64,000 bases of DNA from JB111 sp049856295 (GTDB lineage: Bacteria; Actinomycetota; Actinomycetes; Actinomycetales; Actinomycetaceae), in assembly GCF_049856295.1 (NCBI RefSeq), contig NZ_JBNDMZ010000008.1, positions 140,859-204,858 on the forward strand, in the 5' to 3' direction. The notes beneath the pieces are model-generated. The model did no database searches. It was not told the origin of the DNA and saw only the letters and a list, made by a program, of their open reading frames with translations. Numbering within the stretch: position 1 is the stretch's first letter; each line of letters begins with the position of its first letter. Positions 26,727 through 35,213 of this stretch are shown here, one piece after another. Position numbers and translations under genes: made by a program.

Positions 26727-27803
26727 GTGACCTCCACCGACACGATCCAGTCCCTGGCCGGCGCGTCGGCGTTCCCGCAGCAGGTCGAGTCCTTCGACTC
26801 GCCCGAGGGGAAGCGCATCCTCCTGGCCACGCCCCGCGGCTACTGCGCCGGTGTCGACCGGGCCGTCGACGCCGTCGAGAAGGCCCTCGAGCTCTACGGC
26901 GCCCCGGTGTACGTGCGCAAGGAGATCGTCCACAACAAGTTCGTCGTCGAGACCCTGTCCCGCCGCGGCGCGATCTTCGTCGCCGAGACCGACGAGGTCC
27001 CCGAGGGCGCCCGCGTCGTGTTCTCCGCGCACGGCGTCTCCCCGGCCGTGCACGCCCAGGCCGCGGCCCGCAACCTCGCGACGATCGATGCCACCTGCCC
27101 GCTCGTGACCAAGGTGCACAAGGAGGCCGTCCGGTTCGCGAACGACGACTTCGACATCCTCCTCATCGGCCACGACGGCCACGAGGAGGTCGAGGGCACC
27201 CAGGGCGAGGCGCCCGAGCACATCCAGGTCGTCAACGGCCCCCACGAGGTCGACCAGGTCGAGGTCCGCGACCCCGAGCGCGTCATCTGGCTCTCCCAGA
27301 CCACGCTGAGCGTCGACGAGACGATGGAGACCGTGAACAAGCTCCGCGAGCGGTTCCCCGCGCTGCAGGACCCGCCGAGCGACGACATCTGCTACGCCAC
27401 GCAGAACCGCCAGGTCGCGGTGAAGAAGCTGGCGCCGGAGTCCGACGTGGTCATCGTCGTCGGGTCGGCGAACTCCTCGAACTCGGTCCGCCTCGTCGAG
27501 GTCGCCCTCGACGCCGGGGCCGGCTCCTCCTACCGCGTGGACACCGCCGACGAGATCGACCCGGCCTGGTTCGACGGCGCGACCTCGGTGGGCGTGACGT
27601 CCGGGGCGTCCGTGCCGGAGATCCTCGTGCGGAACGTGGTGCTGCGGCTGCAGGAGCTCGGGTTCCTCGCCGTCGAGGAGGTGCGGACCGCCACGGAGGA
27701 CGTGCTCTTCTCCCTCCCGAAGAACCTCCGCGCCGACCTCAAGGCGTCCGGCGTCCAGGTGGACCAGCCGCGCCGGGCTCGCGCCCCGCGCGCCCAGGCC
27801 TGA
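26727..27803 (+). CDS. ispH: 4-hydroxy-3-methylbut-2-enyl diphosphate reductase
   Basis: A 358-residue iron-sulfur enzyme for the last step of the MEP pathway, giving IPP and DMAPP. The three cluster cysteines are in TPRGYCAGVDRAV (near 39), DATCPLVTKVHKEA (near 128) and DDICYATQNRQ (near 223). HGVSPAVH, the TTLSVDE motif and SSNSVRLVEVA are also conserved. The first 30 residues before KRILLATP are not part of the fold. It supplies precursors for the prenyl transferase at 19.9 kb, though the genes are unlinked. Confidence 0.95.
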   Translation: MTSTDTIQSLAGASAFPQQVESFDSPEGKRILLATPRGYCAGVDRAVDAVEKALELYGAPVYVRKEIVHNKFVVETLSRRGAIFVAETDEVPEGARVVFSAHGVSPAVHAQAAARNLATIDATCPLVTKVHKEAVRFANDDFDILLIGHDGHEEVEGTQGEAPEHIQVVNGPHEVDQVEVRDPERVIWLSQTTLSVDETMETVNKLRERFPALQDPPSDDICYATQNRQVAVKKLAPESDVVIVVGSANSSNSVRLVEVALDAGAGSSYRVDTADEIDPAWFDGATSVGVTSGASVPEILVRNVVLRLQELGFLAVEEVRTATEDVLFSLPKNLRADLKASGVQVDQPRRARAPRAQA

Positions 27804-27947
27804 CGGCGCTGCCCCTTCCAGCCTCGGCCTGACGACCTCGGCCTCCGGCTCGACCGCGAACGGCGCGCCCCGGGGTGCGTGACGCTCGCCCCGACATGCC
27901 GCGCGAGGCCTTCGGTTCCGCGCCGCCGCGCGGTAGGATCGGGCGAA

Positions 27948-27961
27948 TCGCACGCGTGCGA
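27948..27961. promoter_or_regulatory. Palindrome behind a -10 element, upstream of a small gene
   Basis: A perfect 14-base palindrome TCGCACGCGTGCGA lies nine bases after TAGGAT (27934-27939), a good -10 element. It falls in the 5' leader of the small gene at 28016. It could be an operator or a hairpin in the leader. Confidence 0.35.
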
Positions 27962-28015
27962 CGCGTGGACCACACGGTGGTGGTCGGCCGCGCGCGGCGG
28001 TCCGGAGGTGAGGAG

Positions 28016-28246
28016 ATGTCCGAGACGCAGAGGTCAGGTGGGCACTGGTCCGGCGAGAGCTGGAACACCCCGCAGTCCGACCACACGTTCGCCCCCCGCG
28101 GGAAGGCGTTCGCCAACCGCACCCGCGGCGCGCACAACCAGCCGGTCACCCCGTTCAACGAGCAGCCGCACGACCGGCGCGGCGCCGGCGTCATCGAGAG
28201 CGTCGTCCGAGCGGTACGCAGGTGGCGGACCCGCTCGACCGTCTGA
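28016..28246 (+). CDS. Small basic hypothetical protein
   Basis: A 76-residue protein beginning MSETQRSGGHWSGESWNTPQ and ending with a basic helix (VESVVRAVRRWRTRS-like). The middle reads FAPRGKAFANRTRGAHNQPV. There is no membrane helix. The ribosome site GGAGGTGAGGAG directly before the ATG is unusually strong, and the preceding TAGGAT gives a promoter, so expression is likely. I do not recognise the family. The amphipathic basic C-terminus could bind nucleic acid or membrane; this is inference. Confidence 0.65.
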   Translation: MSETQRSGGHWSGESWNTPQSDHTFAPRGKAFANRTRGAHNQPVTPFNEQPHDRRGAGVIESVVRAVRRWRTRSTV

Positions 28247-28376
28247 GGTCCCCACCCGGGCGGGCGCCGTCGGAACGAGCGACGGATACGCTCGCCCGAG
28301 TGGCTGCGCCGGACGCGGCCCGCTCCCGACGCCGATGCGTCGGAGCGCCACGTACCGACGGAGCGGAGGTCTCGCG

Positions 28377-29078
28377 ATGAGTGATCAGCAGTACGGGGGT
28401 CAGGGCTGGAACCAGCCCCAACAGGGCGGGGCACCCGCCTACGGCCAGAGCGGATGGGGCGAGCAGCAGGGTTACGGCGCGCCGTCCCCCTACGGAGGTC
28501 AGGACCCGTACGGCGCGCAGGGCGGCTACGGCTCGCAGCCGGGGTACGGGGCGCAGCCGGGCTACGGCGGTCAGTCCCCGTACGGCGCGCCCGGCCAGCA
28601 GGGCTTCCAGGGCGCCCAGGCCTACGGCTCCCCGCAGGGCTTCGGGGCGCCCGTCGGCAGGCGCGTCCCGCTGCCGGTCGGCGGCTGGATCCTCGTCATC
28701 GGCTCCGTGATCGCCGCCATCGGTTGCTTCCTGCCCTGGCTCGAGGTCTCGGTGTTCGGGCAGTCGGACAGCATCAACGGCATGGAGGACGGCAACGACG
28801 GTCTCCTCATCCTCCCGATGGCGGTCCTCGCCGCGGTCGGCGGTGTCCTCATCGGGATCCGGAAGGGCGCCGCATGGATGGCGATCGTCGGGCTCGTCCT
28901 CGCCCTGGCTGTCGCCGGGATCGGCCTCTACGACCTCGTCGACGTCAACGACGAGATCGAGGCGCAGGGCGCCCAGGAGTTCATCGACATCGGGTTCGGG
29001 CTGTACGCGGTCGTCGCGGGCGGCGTCGTCGGGCTCGTCGGCGGCATCATCGCGCTCGTCAAGAAGACGAACGCCTGA
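28377..29078 (+). CDS. Membrane protein with a Gly/Tyr/Gln-rich N-terminal repeat
   Basis: A 233-residue protein. Residues 1-95 are a low-complexity repeat of YG, GQ and PYG units (for example QGGYGSQPGYGAQPGYGG). Residues about 103-230 hold four membrane helices. The first begins PVGGWILVIGSVIAAIGCFL and is followed by PWLEVSVFG, and a short extracytoplasmic acidic loop follows. The same GW...G..PW pattern appears in the next gene, so the two are probably tandem paralogues. GGAGG lies upstream of the ATG at 28377. Function is unknown. Confidence 0.75.
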   Translation: MSDQQYGGQGWNQPQQGGAPAYGQSGWGEQQGYGAPSPYGGQDPYGAQGGYGSQPGYGAQPGYGGQSPYGAPGQQGFQGAQAYGSPQGFGAPVGRRVPLPVGGWILVIGSVIAAIGCFLPWLEVSVFGQSDSINGMEDGNDGLLILPMAVLAAVGGVLIGIRKGAAWMAIVGLVLALAVAGIGLYDLVDVNDEIEAQGAQEFIDIGFGLYAVVAGGVVGLVGGIIALVKKTNA

Positions 29079-29103
29079 CCCGGAGCGGCGCGCGGCGCGA
29101 CCG

Positions 29104-29715
29104 ATGAGCGGGCGGAAGGACTGGGGCCACAGCGGCACCAGGCGTCGCTCGAAGGCCGGCCGCCCGCCGCGCTACGGGTTGCACGGCACCTATGGGACCG
29201 GTCCCGCGGACGTCCCGCGCGCGCCGCAGATCCAGTTCTCGGCGCCGCCGGTCGAGGTCCCGCCGCGCCGCCGCGTCCGCCGGCGCCGGCTCGACGAGCT
29301 GCCGATCCACGGGTGGATGCTGCTGGGCGGTGGTGTCCTCTCGGTGGTCGGCTTCTTCTTCCCGTGGGTCACGATGGAGCGCGGGCTGCAGCCGGACCTC
29401 ATCCACCACGGGACGGACGAGAGCTCGTCCGCGGTGGTGATGATCGTTCTCGCGCTCGTCGCCGTGGCGGCCGGGGTGACGTTCCTCGTCGTCCACGCGC
29501 CGGCGTGGCCGGGAGTCCTCGGTGCCCTCGCGGCGCTGTCCGTCGCGGCGACCACCGTCCACGACCTCGTCACCCTGCGCGGACGGATCGAGGCGGAGGA
29601 CGCCTGGAACCGCATGGATGTCGGCTACGGACAGATCGTCGTCGTCATCGGCGCCGTGACCACGTGCCTCGGCGGCGTCTGGGCGGCCCTCGCGGCCGGC
29701 GTGGAGGACGACTGA
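29104..29715 (+). CDS. Four-helix membrane protein, paralogue of the preceding gene
   Basis: A 203-residue protein with a very basic N-terminus (RRRVRRRRLDELP just before the first helix), no Gly/Tyr repeat, and four membrane helices starting PIHGWMLLGGGVLSVVGFFF and PWVTMERG. The order of helices, the PW motif and the acidic RIEAEDAWN loop before the last helix parallel the upstream protein (DEIEAQGAQE). It starts 25 bases after that gene, so the two are one operon. The final residues are acidic. Function is unknown. Confidence 0.7.
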   Translation: MSGRKDWGHSGTRRRSKAGRPPRYGLHGTYGTGPADVPRAPQIQFSAPPVEVPPRRRVRRRRLDELPIHGWMLLGGGVLSVVGFFFPWVTMERGLQPDLIHHGTDESSSAVVMIVLALVAVAAGVTFLVVHAPAWPGVLGALAALSVAATTVHDLVTLRGRIEAEDAWNRMDVGYGQIVVVIGAVTTCLGGVWAALAAGVEDD

Positions 29716-29831
29716 CTCGAGCCGCGTCCCTGCGCCCTGCCGTGCTCCGCCACGCGGGCCGCGGCGGCACACCCCGCCCAGCGGCCACGGGTCACCGTCG
29801 GGGACCCGCGGCTGCCCCGGGCGGCCGCCCC

Positions 29832-31088
29832 TCAGCCGGCGCGCTCCCCGCGCACGGCCCGCACCTGCGCCGCCCCGTCCTCGACGTCCGACGCGGCGAG
29901 CTCCGGCGCCGTGAACGCCCGGACCTGCGCGTCATCGGCGTCGATCGGCGCGAGCTCGAGGTCCTTGGCGCCGAGCGACTCGAGTGAGCGCGCGGTGACG
30001 AGCAGGCGCCCCTCGATCGAACCGACGGCGCTGTTGTAGTGCCCCACGGCTGAACGCAGGGAGGACCCGACCCGGCCGAGGTGCCCGGCCACGGTCGCCA
30101 GGCGATCGGCGAGGGTGCGGCCGAGCTCGAGCAGCTCGCCCGCCTCGTCGGCCGCCTTCTCCCCGCTCCACACCGAGGCCACCGCGCGCAGGAGGGCGAG
30201 GAGCGACGACGGCGACGTCGGTGCCACCCCGCGCGCGAGCGCGTGCTCGAGGAGCCCCGGGTCGGCCTCGAGCGCCGCCCCGAGCAGCGGCTCCGAGGGC
30301 AGGAAAAGCACGACGAGCTCGGGGCTCCCCGGGAGCTCCGCGTGGTAGCCGCGCGACGCGAGGGCGTCGACGTGCCCGCGCAGCGCCTTCGCGTGGGTAG
30401 CGAGCAGCCGTTCGCGGCGCTCGGCGTCGGCCCCCCGTGCTCCGGGGTCGATCGCGCTCGCCTCGAGGTAGGCGTCCATCGGGACCTTCGCGTCCACCGC
30501 GAGCGTGCGCCCCCCGGGCAGGTGGACGACGAGGTCCGGGCGGGCGGCCGAGCGCGAGCCGGCGATCGAGCCTGCGGTGCGCTGGGTGTCGAAGTCGACG
30601 TGCGCGAGCATCCCGGCGGACTCGACGACCCGGCGCAGCGTCACCTCGCCCCACTGGCCGCGTGACCCGCCCGCGCGCAGCGCCCGGCCGAGCTCGCCGG
30701 TCGCGGCCACGAGCTCGGCGTCCGCGCGGCGGGCGGCCGCGAGCTGCTCGTCCAGCGCGGCGGCGCGCGCGGCACGCTCGCGCTCGAGCAGCTGGACCTG
30801 CCGGCCGACGTCGGCGAGCCCGGAGCGCAGGGGGGCGAGCGCCTGGAGGACGTCGGCGTCGGAGGTGGCCCGCTCGCGCATCTCCGCGACCTGGGCGGAC
30901 AGCTCCTCGGCCCGGGCGCGTGCGGCGCCGAGCTCGGCGGCGTCGGTCGCCGCACGGTCACGACCCGAGCTCGCCCGCGCAGCCTCGCGGCGCCCGACCA
31001 CGAGTGCGTGAGCGCCGGCACCGACGGCCGCCCCGACGATCAGGGCGAGGAGGACGACGAGCACGAGCACCGGGGCAGGGACGGTCAT
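29832..31088 (-). CDS. rmuC: DNA recombination protein RmuC
   Basis: A 418-residue protein with an N-terminal membrane anchor (VLVLVVLLALIVGAAVGAGA), a long coiled coil (about 35-145) and the RmuC nuclease-like core: GSRGQWGEVTLRRVVESAGM, then PDLVVHLPGGRTLAVDAKVP, then VVLFLPSEPLLGAALEADP. The PD...D.K pattern is that of a PD-(D/E)XK fold. RmuC limits inverted-repeat recombination in E. coli. GACGAT lies six bases before the ATG, again suggesting leaderless translation. It is convergent with the paired membrane proteins. Confidence 0.88.
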   Translation of the reverse strand: MTVPAPVLVLVVLLALIVGAAVGAGAHALVVGRREAARASSGRDRAATDAAELGAARARAEELSAQVAEMRERATSDADVLQALAPLRSGLADVGRQVQLLERERAARAAALDEQLAAARRADAELVAATGELGRALRAGGSRGQWGEVTLRRVVESAGMLAHVDFDTQRTAGSIAGSRSAARPDLVVHLPGGRTLAVDAKVPMDAYLEASAIDPGARGADAERRERLLATHAKALRGHVDALASRGYHAELPGSPELVVLFLPSEPLLGAALEADPGLLEHALARGVAPTSPSSLLALLRAVASVWSGEKAADEAGELLELGRTLADRLATVAGHLGRVGSSLRSAVGHYNSAVGSIEGRLLVTARSLESLGAKDLELAPIDADDAQVRAFTAPELAASDVEDGAAQVRAVRGERAG

Positions 31089-31313
31089 GCCGCCATCGTC
31101 ACAGGAGCCGCCGACACCGGAGGGGCGGCCCGGATGGGCGCCCGGGCACCGGACGCGGTCGTCGGGCTCTCGGTGCCGGCCTCCGAGCGCCGTCCCGGTC
31201 ACGCCGCAGCAGGACAGGAGGCCTCGGCACGGCGTCGTCCGTGGTGGGACGATGGCGCCCCTGCGCGGCCGACGGTGGTCGCGAGCCCGCGTGGTCCTGC
31301 GAAGGAGATCGCC

Positions 31314-31895
31314 ATGACGCTCGAGATCGTCAGCCAGTCGCTCGTCCAGGAGCTCCTCGTCATGGAGATCCCGCCGGTGGACAAGGTCCTGCGGACCATC
31401 GGCGTCTACCTCGCGGTCGTCCTCGTCGTGCGCGTGGCGGGCAAGCGGATGCTCGCGCAGATGAACAGCCTCGACCTCGTGGTGGTCCTCCTGCTGAGCG
31501 AGGCGATCCAGAACGCGATCATCGGCGACGACTTCTCCGTGTCCGGAGCGGTGCTCGGCGTGGTCGTGCTCGTCGCCACGAACGCGGGGCTCGAGCGTCT
31601 GGCGGCACGCTGGGGTTGGGCACGCACCCTCCTCGAGGGGCGGTCGACCGTCCTCATCGAGGACGGCAGGATCGACGACGCGGCGTTGCACCGGCTCGGC
31701 ATGACGCGCGAGGAGCTGGCGATCGCCCTGCGCGTGCAGGGTGCCGACTCGGCGGCGGAGGTGGAGAAGGCGACGATCACGCAGGGCGGTCAGGTCGGGG
31801 TCGACATCCGACCGGAGGAGCAGTCCGCGAGCCGCGCCGACCTCGAGCGGGCCGTCGCCGAGCTGCGGGAGCTCATCGAGGCCCGCCGGACCTGA
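31314..31895 (+). CDS. DUF421 (YetF-like) membrane protein
   Basis: A 193-residue protein with three membrane helices (about 25-110, including YLAVVLVVRVAGKRMLAQMN and VVVLLLSEAIQNAIIGDD) followed by the soluble YetF domain (LEGRSTVLIEDGRIDDAAL, then RLGMTREELAIALRVQGADS). The last 40 residues form a charged helix. The family is widespread with no clear molecular role. GAAGGAGATCGCC before the ATG at 31314 is a good ribosome site. It ends 16 bases before the convergent ABC permease. Confidence 0.88.
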   Translation: MTLEIVSQSLVQELLVMEIPPVDKVLRTIGVYLAVVLVVRVAGKRMLAQMNSLDLVVVLLLSEAIQNAIIGDDFSVSGAVLGVVVLVATNAGLERLAARWGWARTLLEGRSTVLIEDGRIDDAALHRLGMTREELAIALRVQGADSAAEVEKATITQGGQVGVDIRPEEQSASRADLERAVAELRELIEARRT

Positions 31896-31911
31896 CGGCG
31901 CACCCGACGAC

Positions 31912-34269
31912 CTACTCCGTCAGCAGCCCGTACGGCGAGATGCGCCGCAGGCGGCTCGCCGCGAGCGCCGTGCAGACCCACGCCAGGGCGACGAGCCCGG
32001 CCACGATCGCGAGCGGCAGCCACGGGGGAGCGTCGAGCTCGATGCTGCTGTGGCCGACGCCCGCCAGCATCGATCCGGCCACCGGCTCGGCCGCGAAGCC
32101 GGCGGCCCCGGCCCCGATCGCCGCGGCGAGCGCGACCACCGGGAGGATCGTCGCGAGCACCTGGCGGACGAGGTCCCGTGAGGTGAAGCCCAGCGCCTTG
32201 CGGATCCCGAACGACCGGTGCTCGCGCACCACCATCGTCGTGACGAGCAGACCGACCACGAGGGTGACGATCACGACGCCGAGGGCGGCGAGGGCGACCG
32301 TGAGGCCGCTGATCATCGTCGAGTAGACGCTCACCTGCCCGCCGATGGTCGTGCGCAGGTCGTAGCTGCTCACGAGGTCGTCGCCGAGCGCGGGTCGCAC
32401 GCCCGCCGCGACGTCCGCCGGCGAGTCCCCCGCGGAGGCGTACACGGCCATCGACGTCAGCTCGCCGTCCGGCTCGAGCCGGTGCCACGCGGCCTCGGTC
32501 ATCCCGCCCGTCATCCCGGCCTGCTGCGTGGTCTGCACGATCCCCACCACGAGGTAGTCGGCCTCGGCCCCCTGCACCGTCACCGGGACCTGGTCGCCCA
32601 CCTCCGCCTCGAGCCGGTCGGCCGCGGTGACGCCGAGCATGATCTCGTTCGGGTGGACCGGGTGGCGCCCGGCCGCCAGGGAGCTCCGCTCGGGGTGCCC
32701 CTGGTCGGCGGCGACCTGGATCCGCAGCGGCAGGCCGTCGACGGTCAGACCCACGAGCTGCCGGTAGAACGCGTCCTCGACCCCGTCGACCGCACGGACC
32801 GTCTCGAGGGCCTCGGTCCGGTCCGTGTCCGCACCGACCACCACGAGCACGTCCTCGAGGTCCCCGACCAGGAGCTGGACGAAGTCCTGCTCGGAGCGGC
32901 CGAGCGTCCCGGCGATCGCCGCCCAGGTCGAGCCCGTGAACGCGACGATCGCCAGCACCACCCCGAGCGCGACCGCCTGCCCCGGCGCGGACACGAGCCG
33001 CTTGAGGCCGAGCACGAGGTTGAGCGGCCCGCGGGTGCTGGCGAGCGGCAGCCGGTCCCGCCCGGGCACATGGGCCGGCTGCCCGCCGCGCAGCGCCACC
33101 ACCGGGGGGATGCGCCGCAGCCGCCGCGCAGCGAGCGCGGCCGTCCCCGCCGCCACCGCCCCGAGCACGCCGACGACGACGAACGCGCCCGGCCACGAGA
33201 TGCCCGCCTCCCACGGCAGCCCGGTCTGTGCGGCCATCGACGACTCGAGGAGCGGGAGGACGAGCGGGGAGAGCACGACCCCGACGCACGCCGCGAGCAC
33301 GACCGGGATCGCGACGAGGAGCACGATCGACGCGGTGACCTGCCCGGCGGAGAAACCGACCGCGCGCATCGCGCCGATCGCGCGGACGTCCTCGCGCACG
33401 AGGTTGGCCACGAGGAAGCGGACGACGACCGCGGCGACGACCGTGACGACCACCGCGAACGCCCCGAGCATGGCGGCGTAGATCGAGCTGCCGATGACGA
33501 TGGTCGACGCGATCGTCTCGAGCGTCATCGTGTACGACCACGTGTTGTCCGTCGCCGAGACGAGCCCCGCCGAGGTGAGGGAGTCCGTGACGGCGCGGGC
33601 GACATCGTTCGCAGCGTCGGCGTCGGTGGTCTGCGCCCGCAGCAGGCTCGCCGGCACGAACGCGTCCCCGAGGTCCTCGGCAGTCGCCGCGAACGTCTCG
33701 GAGTCGAGTGCCACGAGCGGGAAGCCCATCGTCGGGACGCCGAGCGTGACCGTCTCGACGAAACCCTGGACGTGGAACGTCACCTCCCGCGCGCCGACAG
33801 TGACGACGAACGGGTCGCCCGGCTCGTAGCCGCCGCCGGTGGAGAAGATGAGCGGCAGGTGGACGGGGTTGTCGACCGGCGGGTGGTCGTTGTCGATCGC
33901 GCGGATCTCGTCGAACGGCCGGTCGGCGTCGAGGTCGACGACGAGCAGGTCGCCCGTCTGCGTCGTGTCCCCGTACGCGTACTCGGCCGGCGCGGTGAGC
34001 ACGGGCTCGACGCTGTGCGCCTCGACCCCGGCGCTGCCCGTGGCCGCCGCCACGGCCACGTCGGTCGCCTCGCCGGCCGGGACGACGGAGACGACGTCGG
34101 CGCCGTCCAGGGCCTCGGTGCGGCTCTCGACGAGGCCGGGGTAGTCGAGGGTCATCACCGCGGCGACCGTGCCGAGCAGGCCGGCGAGCACGGCGAGCAG
34201 GGCGAGGGCGACCGTCTGGCGGCGGTGGCGCCTCAGCTGGCGGCGCAGCAGCAGCCGGACCGGGGACAT
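31912..34269 (-). CDS. FtsX-type ABC transporter permease
   Basis: A 785-residue permease with two FtsX/MacB modules. Each has one helix, a large extracytoplasmic domain, then a cluster of three helices; the clusters are near 270-400 and 650-780, and a repeat unit begins near LNLVLGLKRLVSAPGQAVAL. Such permeases move lipoproteins or peptides or convey mechanical energy, and do not import nutrients. It starts two bases after the ATPase stop, so the pair forms one transporter. The two-component genes upstream on the same strand probably control it. Confidence 0.88.
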   Translation of the reverse strand: MSPVRLLLRRQLRRHRRQTVALALLAVLAGLLGTVAAVMTLDYPGLVESRTEALDGADVVSVVPAGEATDVAVAAATGSAGVEAHSVEPVLTAPAEYAYGDTTQTGDLLVVDLDADRPFDEIRAIDNDHPPVDNPVHLPLIFSTGGGYEPGDPFVVTVGAREVTFHVQGFVETVTLGVPTMGFPLVALDSETFAATAEDLGDAFVPASLLRAQTTDADAANDVARAVTDSLTSAGLVSATDNTWSYTMTLETIASTIVIGSSIYAAMLGAFAVVVTVVAAVVVRFLVANLVREDVRAIGAMRAVGFSAGQVTASIVLLVAIPVVLAACVGVVLSPLVLPLLESSMAAQTGLPWEAGISWPGAFVVVGVLGAVAAGTAALAARRLRRIPPVVALRGGQPAHVPGRDRLPLASTRGPLNLVLGLKRLVSAPGQAVALGVVLAIVAFTGSTWAAIAGTLGRSEQDFVQLLVGDLEDVLVVVGADTDRTEALETVRAVDGVEDAFYRQLVGLTVDGLPLRIQVAADQGHPERSSLAAGRHPVHPNEIMLGVTAADRLEAEVGDQVPVTVQGAEADYLVVGIVQTTQQAGMTGGMTEAAWHRLEPDGELTSMAVYASAGDSPADVAAGVRPALGDDLVSSYDLRTTIGGQVSVYSTMISGLTVALAALGVVIVTLVVGLLVTTMVVREHRSFGIRKALGFTSRDLVRQVLATILPVVALAAAIGAGAAGFAAEPVAGSMLAGVGHSSIELDAPPWLPLAIVAGLVALAWVCTALAASRLRRISPYGLLTE

Positions 34270-34271
34270 CC

Positions 34272-35093
34272 TCACCACCCCAGATCGGTGAGGAAGGCGG
34301 TGAGGCGCTCGCGGCGGGCGTCGTCGTCGCCGGTCCACCGGCCGAGCTCGAGCTCGCCGTCGATCGTGCCGTCGCGCAGGTAGAGGATCCGGTTGCCGCG
34401 CAGGGCGGACCGGGTGTCGTGCGTGACCATGACGATCGTCTGGCCGCCCGCGTTGACCTCGGTGAGCTGATCGAGCACGCGGCCGCCGAGCGCGGTGTTG
34501 AGCGCGCCGGTGGGTTCGTCCGCGAAGACGACGTCGGGCGAGTTGACGAGCGCACGGACGACGGCGGCGCGCTGCGCCTCCCCGCCGGAGAGCATCGACG
34601 GGAGCTTGTCGTGGTCCGCCGGCGCGAGGCCGACCTGCTCGAGCAGCTCGCGGGCGCGCGCGGTCACCCGGCGCCGGTCGCGGTCGACGAGCAGCCCGAC
34701 GGCGAGGACGTTGTCGAGCACCGACAGGCCGTCGAGGAGGTGGACCTGCTGGAACACGAACCCGCAGTGGCGGCGCCGGAACCGGGCGAGCCGGTCCTGG
34801 CCGAGCGACGAGATCTCGGTGCCGGCCATCGTCACCGTGCCGAGCGAGGGGCGGTCCATCCCGGACAGCGCGTAGAGCAGTGTCGACTTGCCCGCCCCGG
34901 ACGGGCCCATGATCACCGTGAGGTCCCCGCGCCGGATCGTCAGGTCGAGGTTCTTCAGCACGTGCTGCTGGACGCCGTCGCGCGAGAACGTGGTCGAGAG
35001 GCGCCGGGCCACGATGACGTCCTCGCTCCCTGGCGGCGTGGCGTCGGTGCGGTGCGTCCCGGCGGGGGCCCGGGTGGCGGTGTCGTGGCTCAT
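34272..35093 (-). CDS. ABC transporter ATP-binding protein (LolD/MacB type)
   Basis: A 273-residue ATPase with Walker A GPSGAGKST near 63, Q-loop in FVFQQVHLLDGLSVLDN, signature LSGGEAQRAAVVRAL near 167, Walker B VVFADEPTGALN and switch His in VMVTHDTRSALR. The Q-loop neighbour sequence and A-loop are those of the MacB/FtsE group that pairs with FtsX permeases. TACGTT lies six bases before the ATG, so the operon is probably leaderless. Upstream are repeats that may bind the nearby response regulator. Confidence 0.93.
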   Translation of the reverse strand: MSHDTATRAPAGTHRTDATPPGSEDVIVARRLSTTFSRDGVQQHVLKNLDLTIRRGDLTVIMGPSGAGKSTLLYALSGMDRPSLGTVTMAGTEISSLGQDRLARFRRRHCGFVFQQVHLLDGLSVLDNVLAVGLLVDRDRRRVTARARELLEQVGLAPADHDKLPSMLSGGEAQRAAVVRALVNSPDVVFADEPTGALNTALGGRVLDQLTEVNAGGQTIVMVTHDTRSALRGNRILYLRDGTIDGELELGRWTGDDDARRERLTAFLTDLGW

Positions 35094-35132
35094 GACCTCA
35101 ACGTAGGAGCGGGGAGGCGCGAGGGTCCTTGC

Positions 35133-35157
35133 CGAGTTCCGACGAGTTCCTGAACTC
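35133..35157. promoter_or_regulatory. Candidate response-regulator box upstream of the ABC operon
   Basis: CGAGTTCC occurs at 35133-35140 and again at 35143-35150, an eight-base direct repeat with the 10-base period typical of OmpR/PhoB-family sites. The second copy also forms the palindrome GAGTTCCTGAACTC (35144-35157). The site lies about 30-55 bases upstream of the TACGTT -10 element, a place where a bound regulator can activate. Confidence 0.5.
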
Positions 35158-35213
35158 TTCTCCTCACCTCCGGTAGAACCCCGCCCGACGACGAACCCCC
35201 GGCGGCCCCCCGC

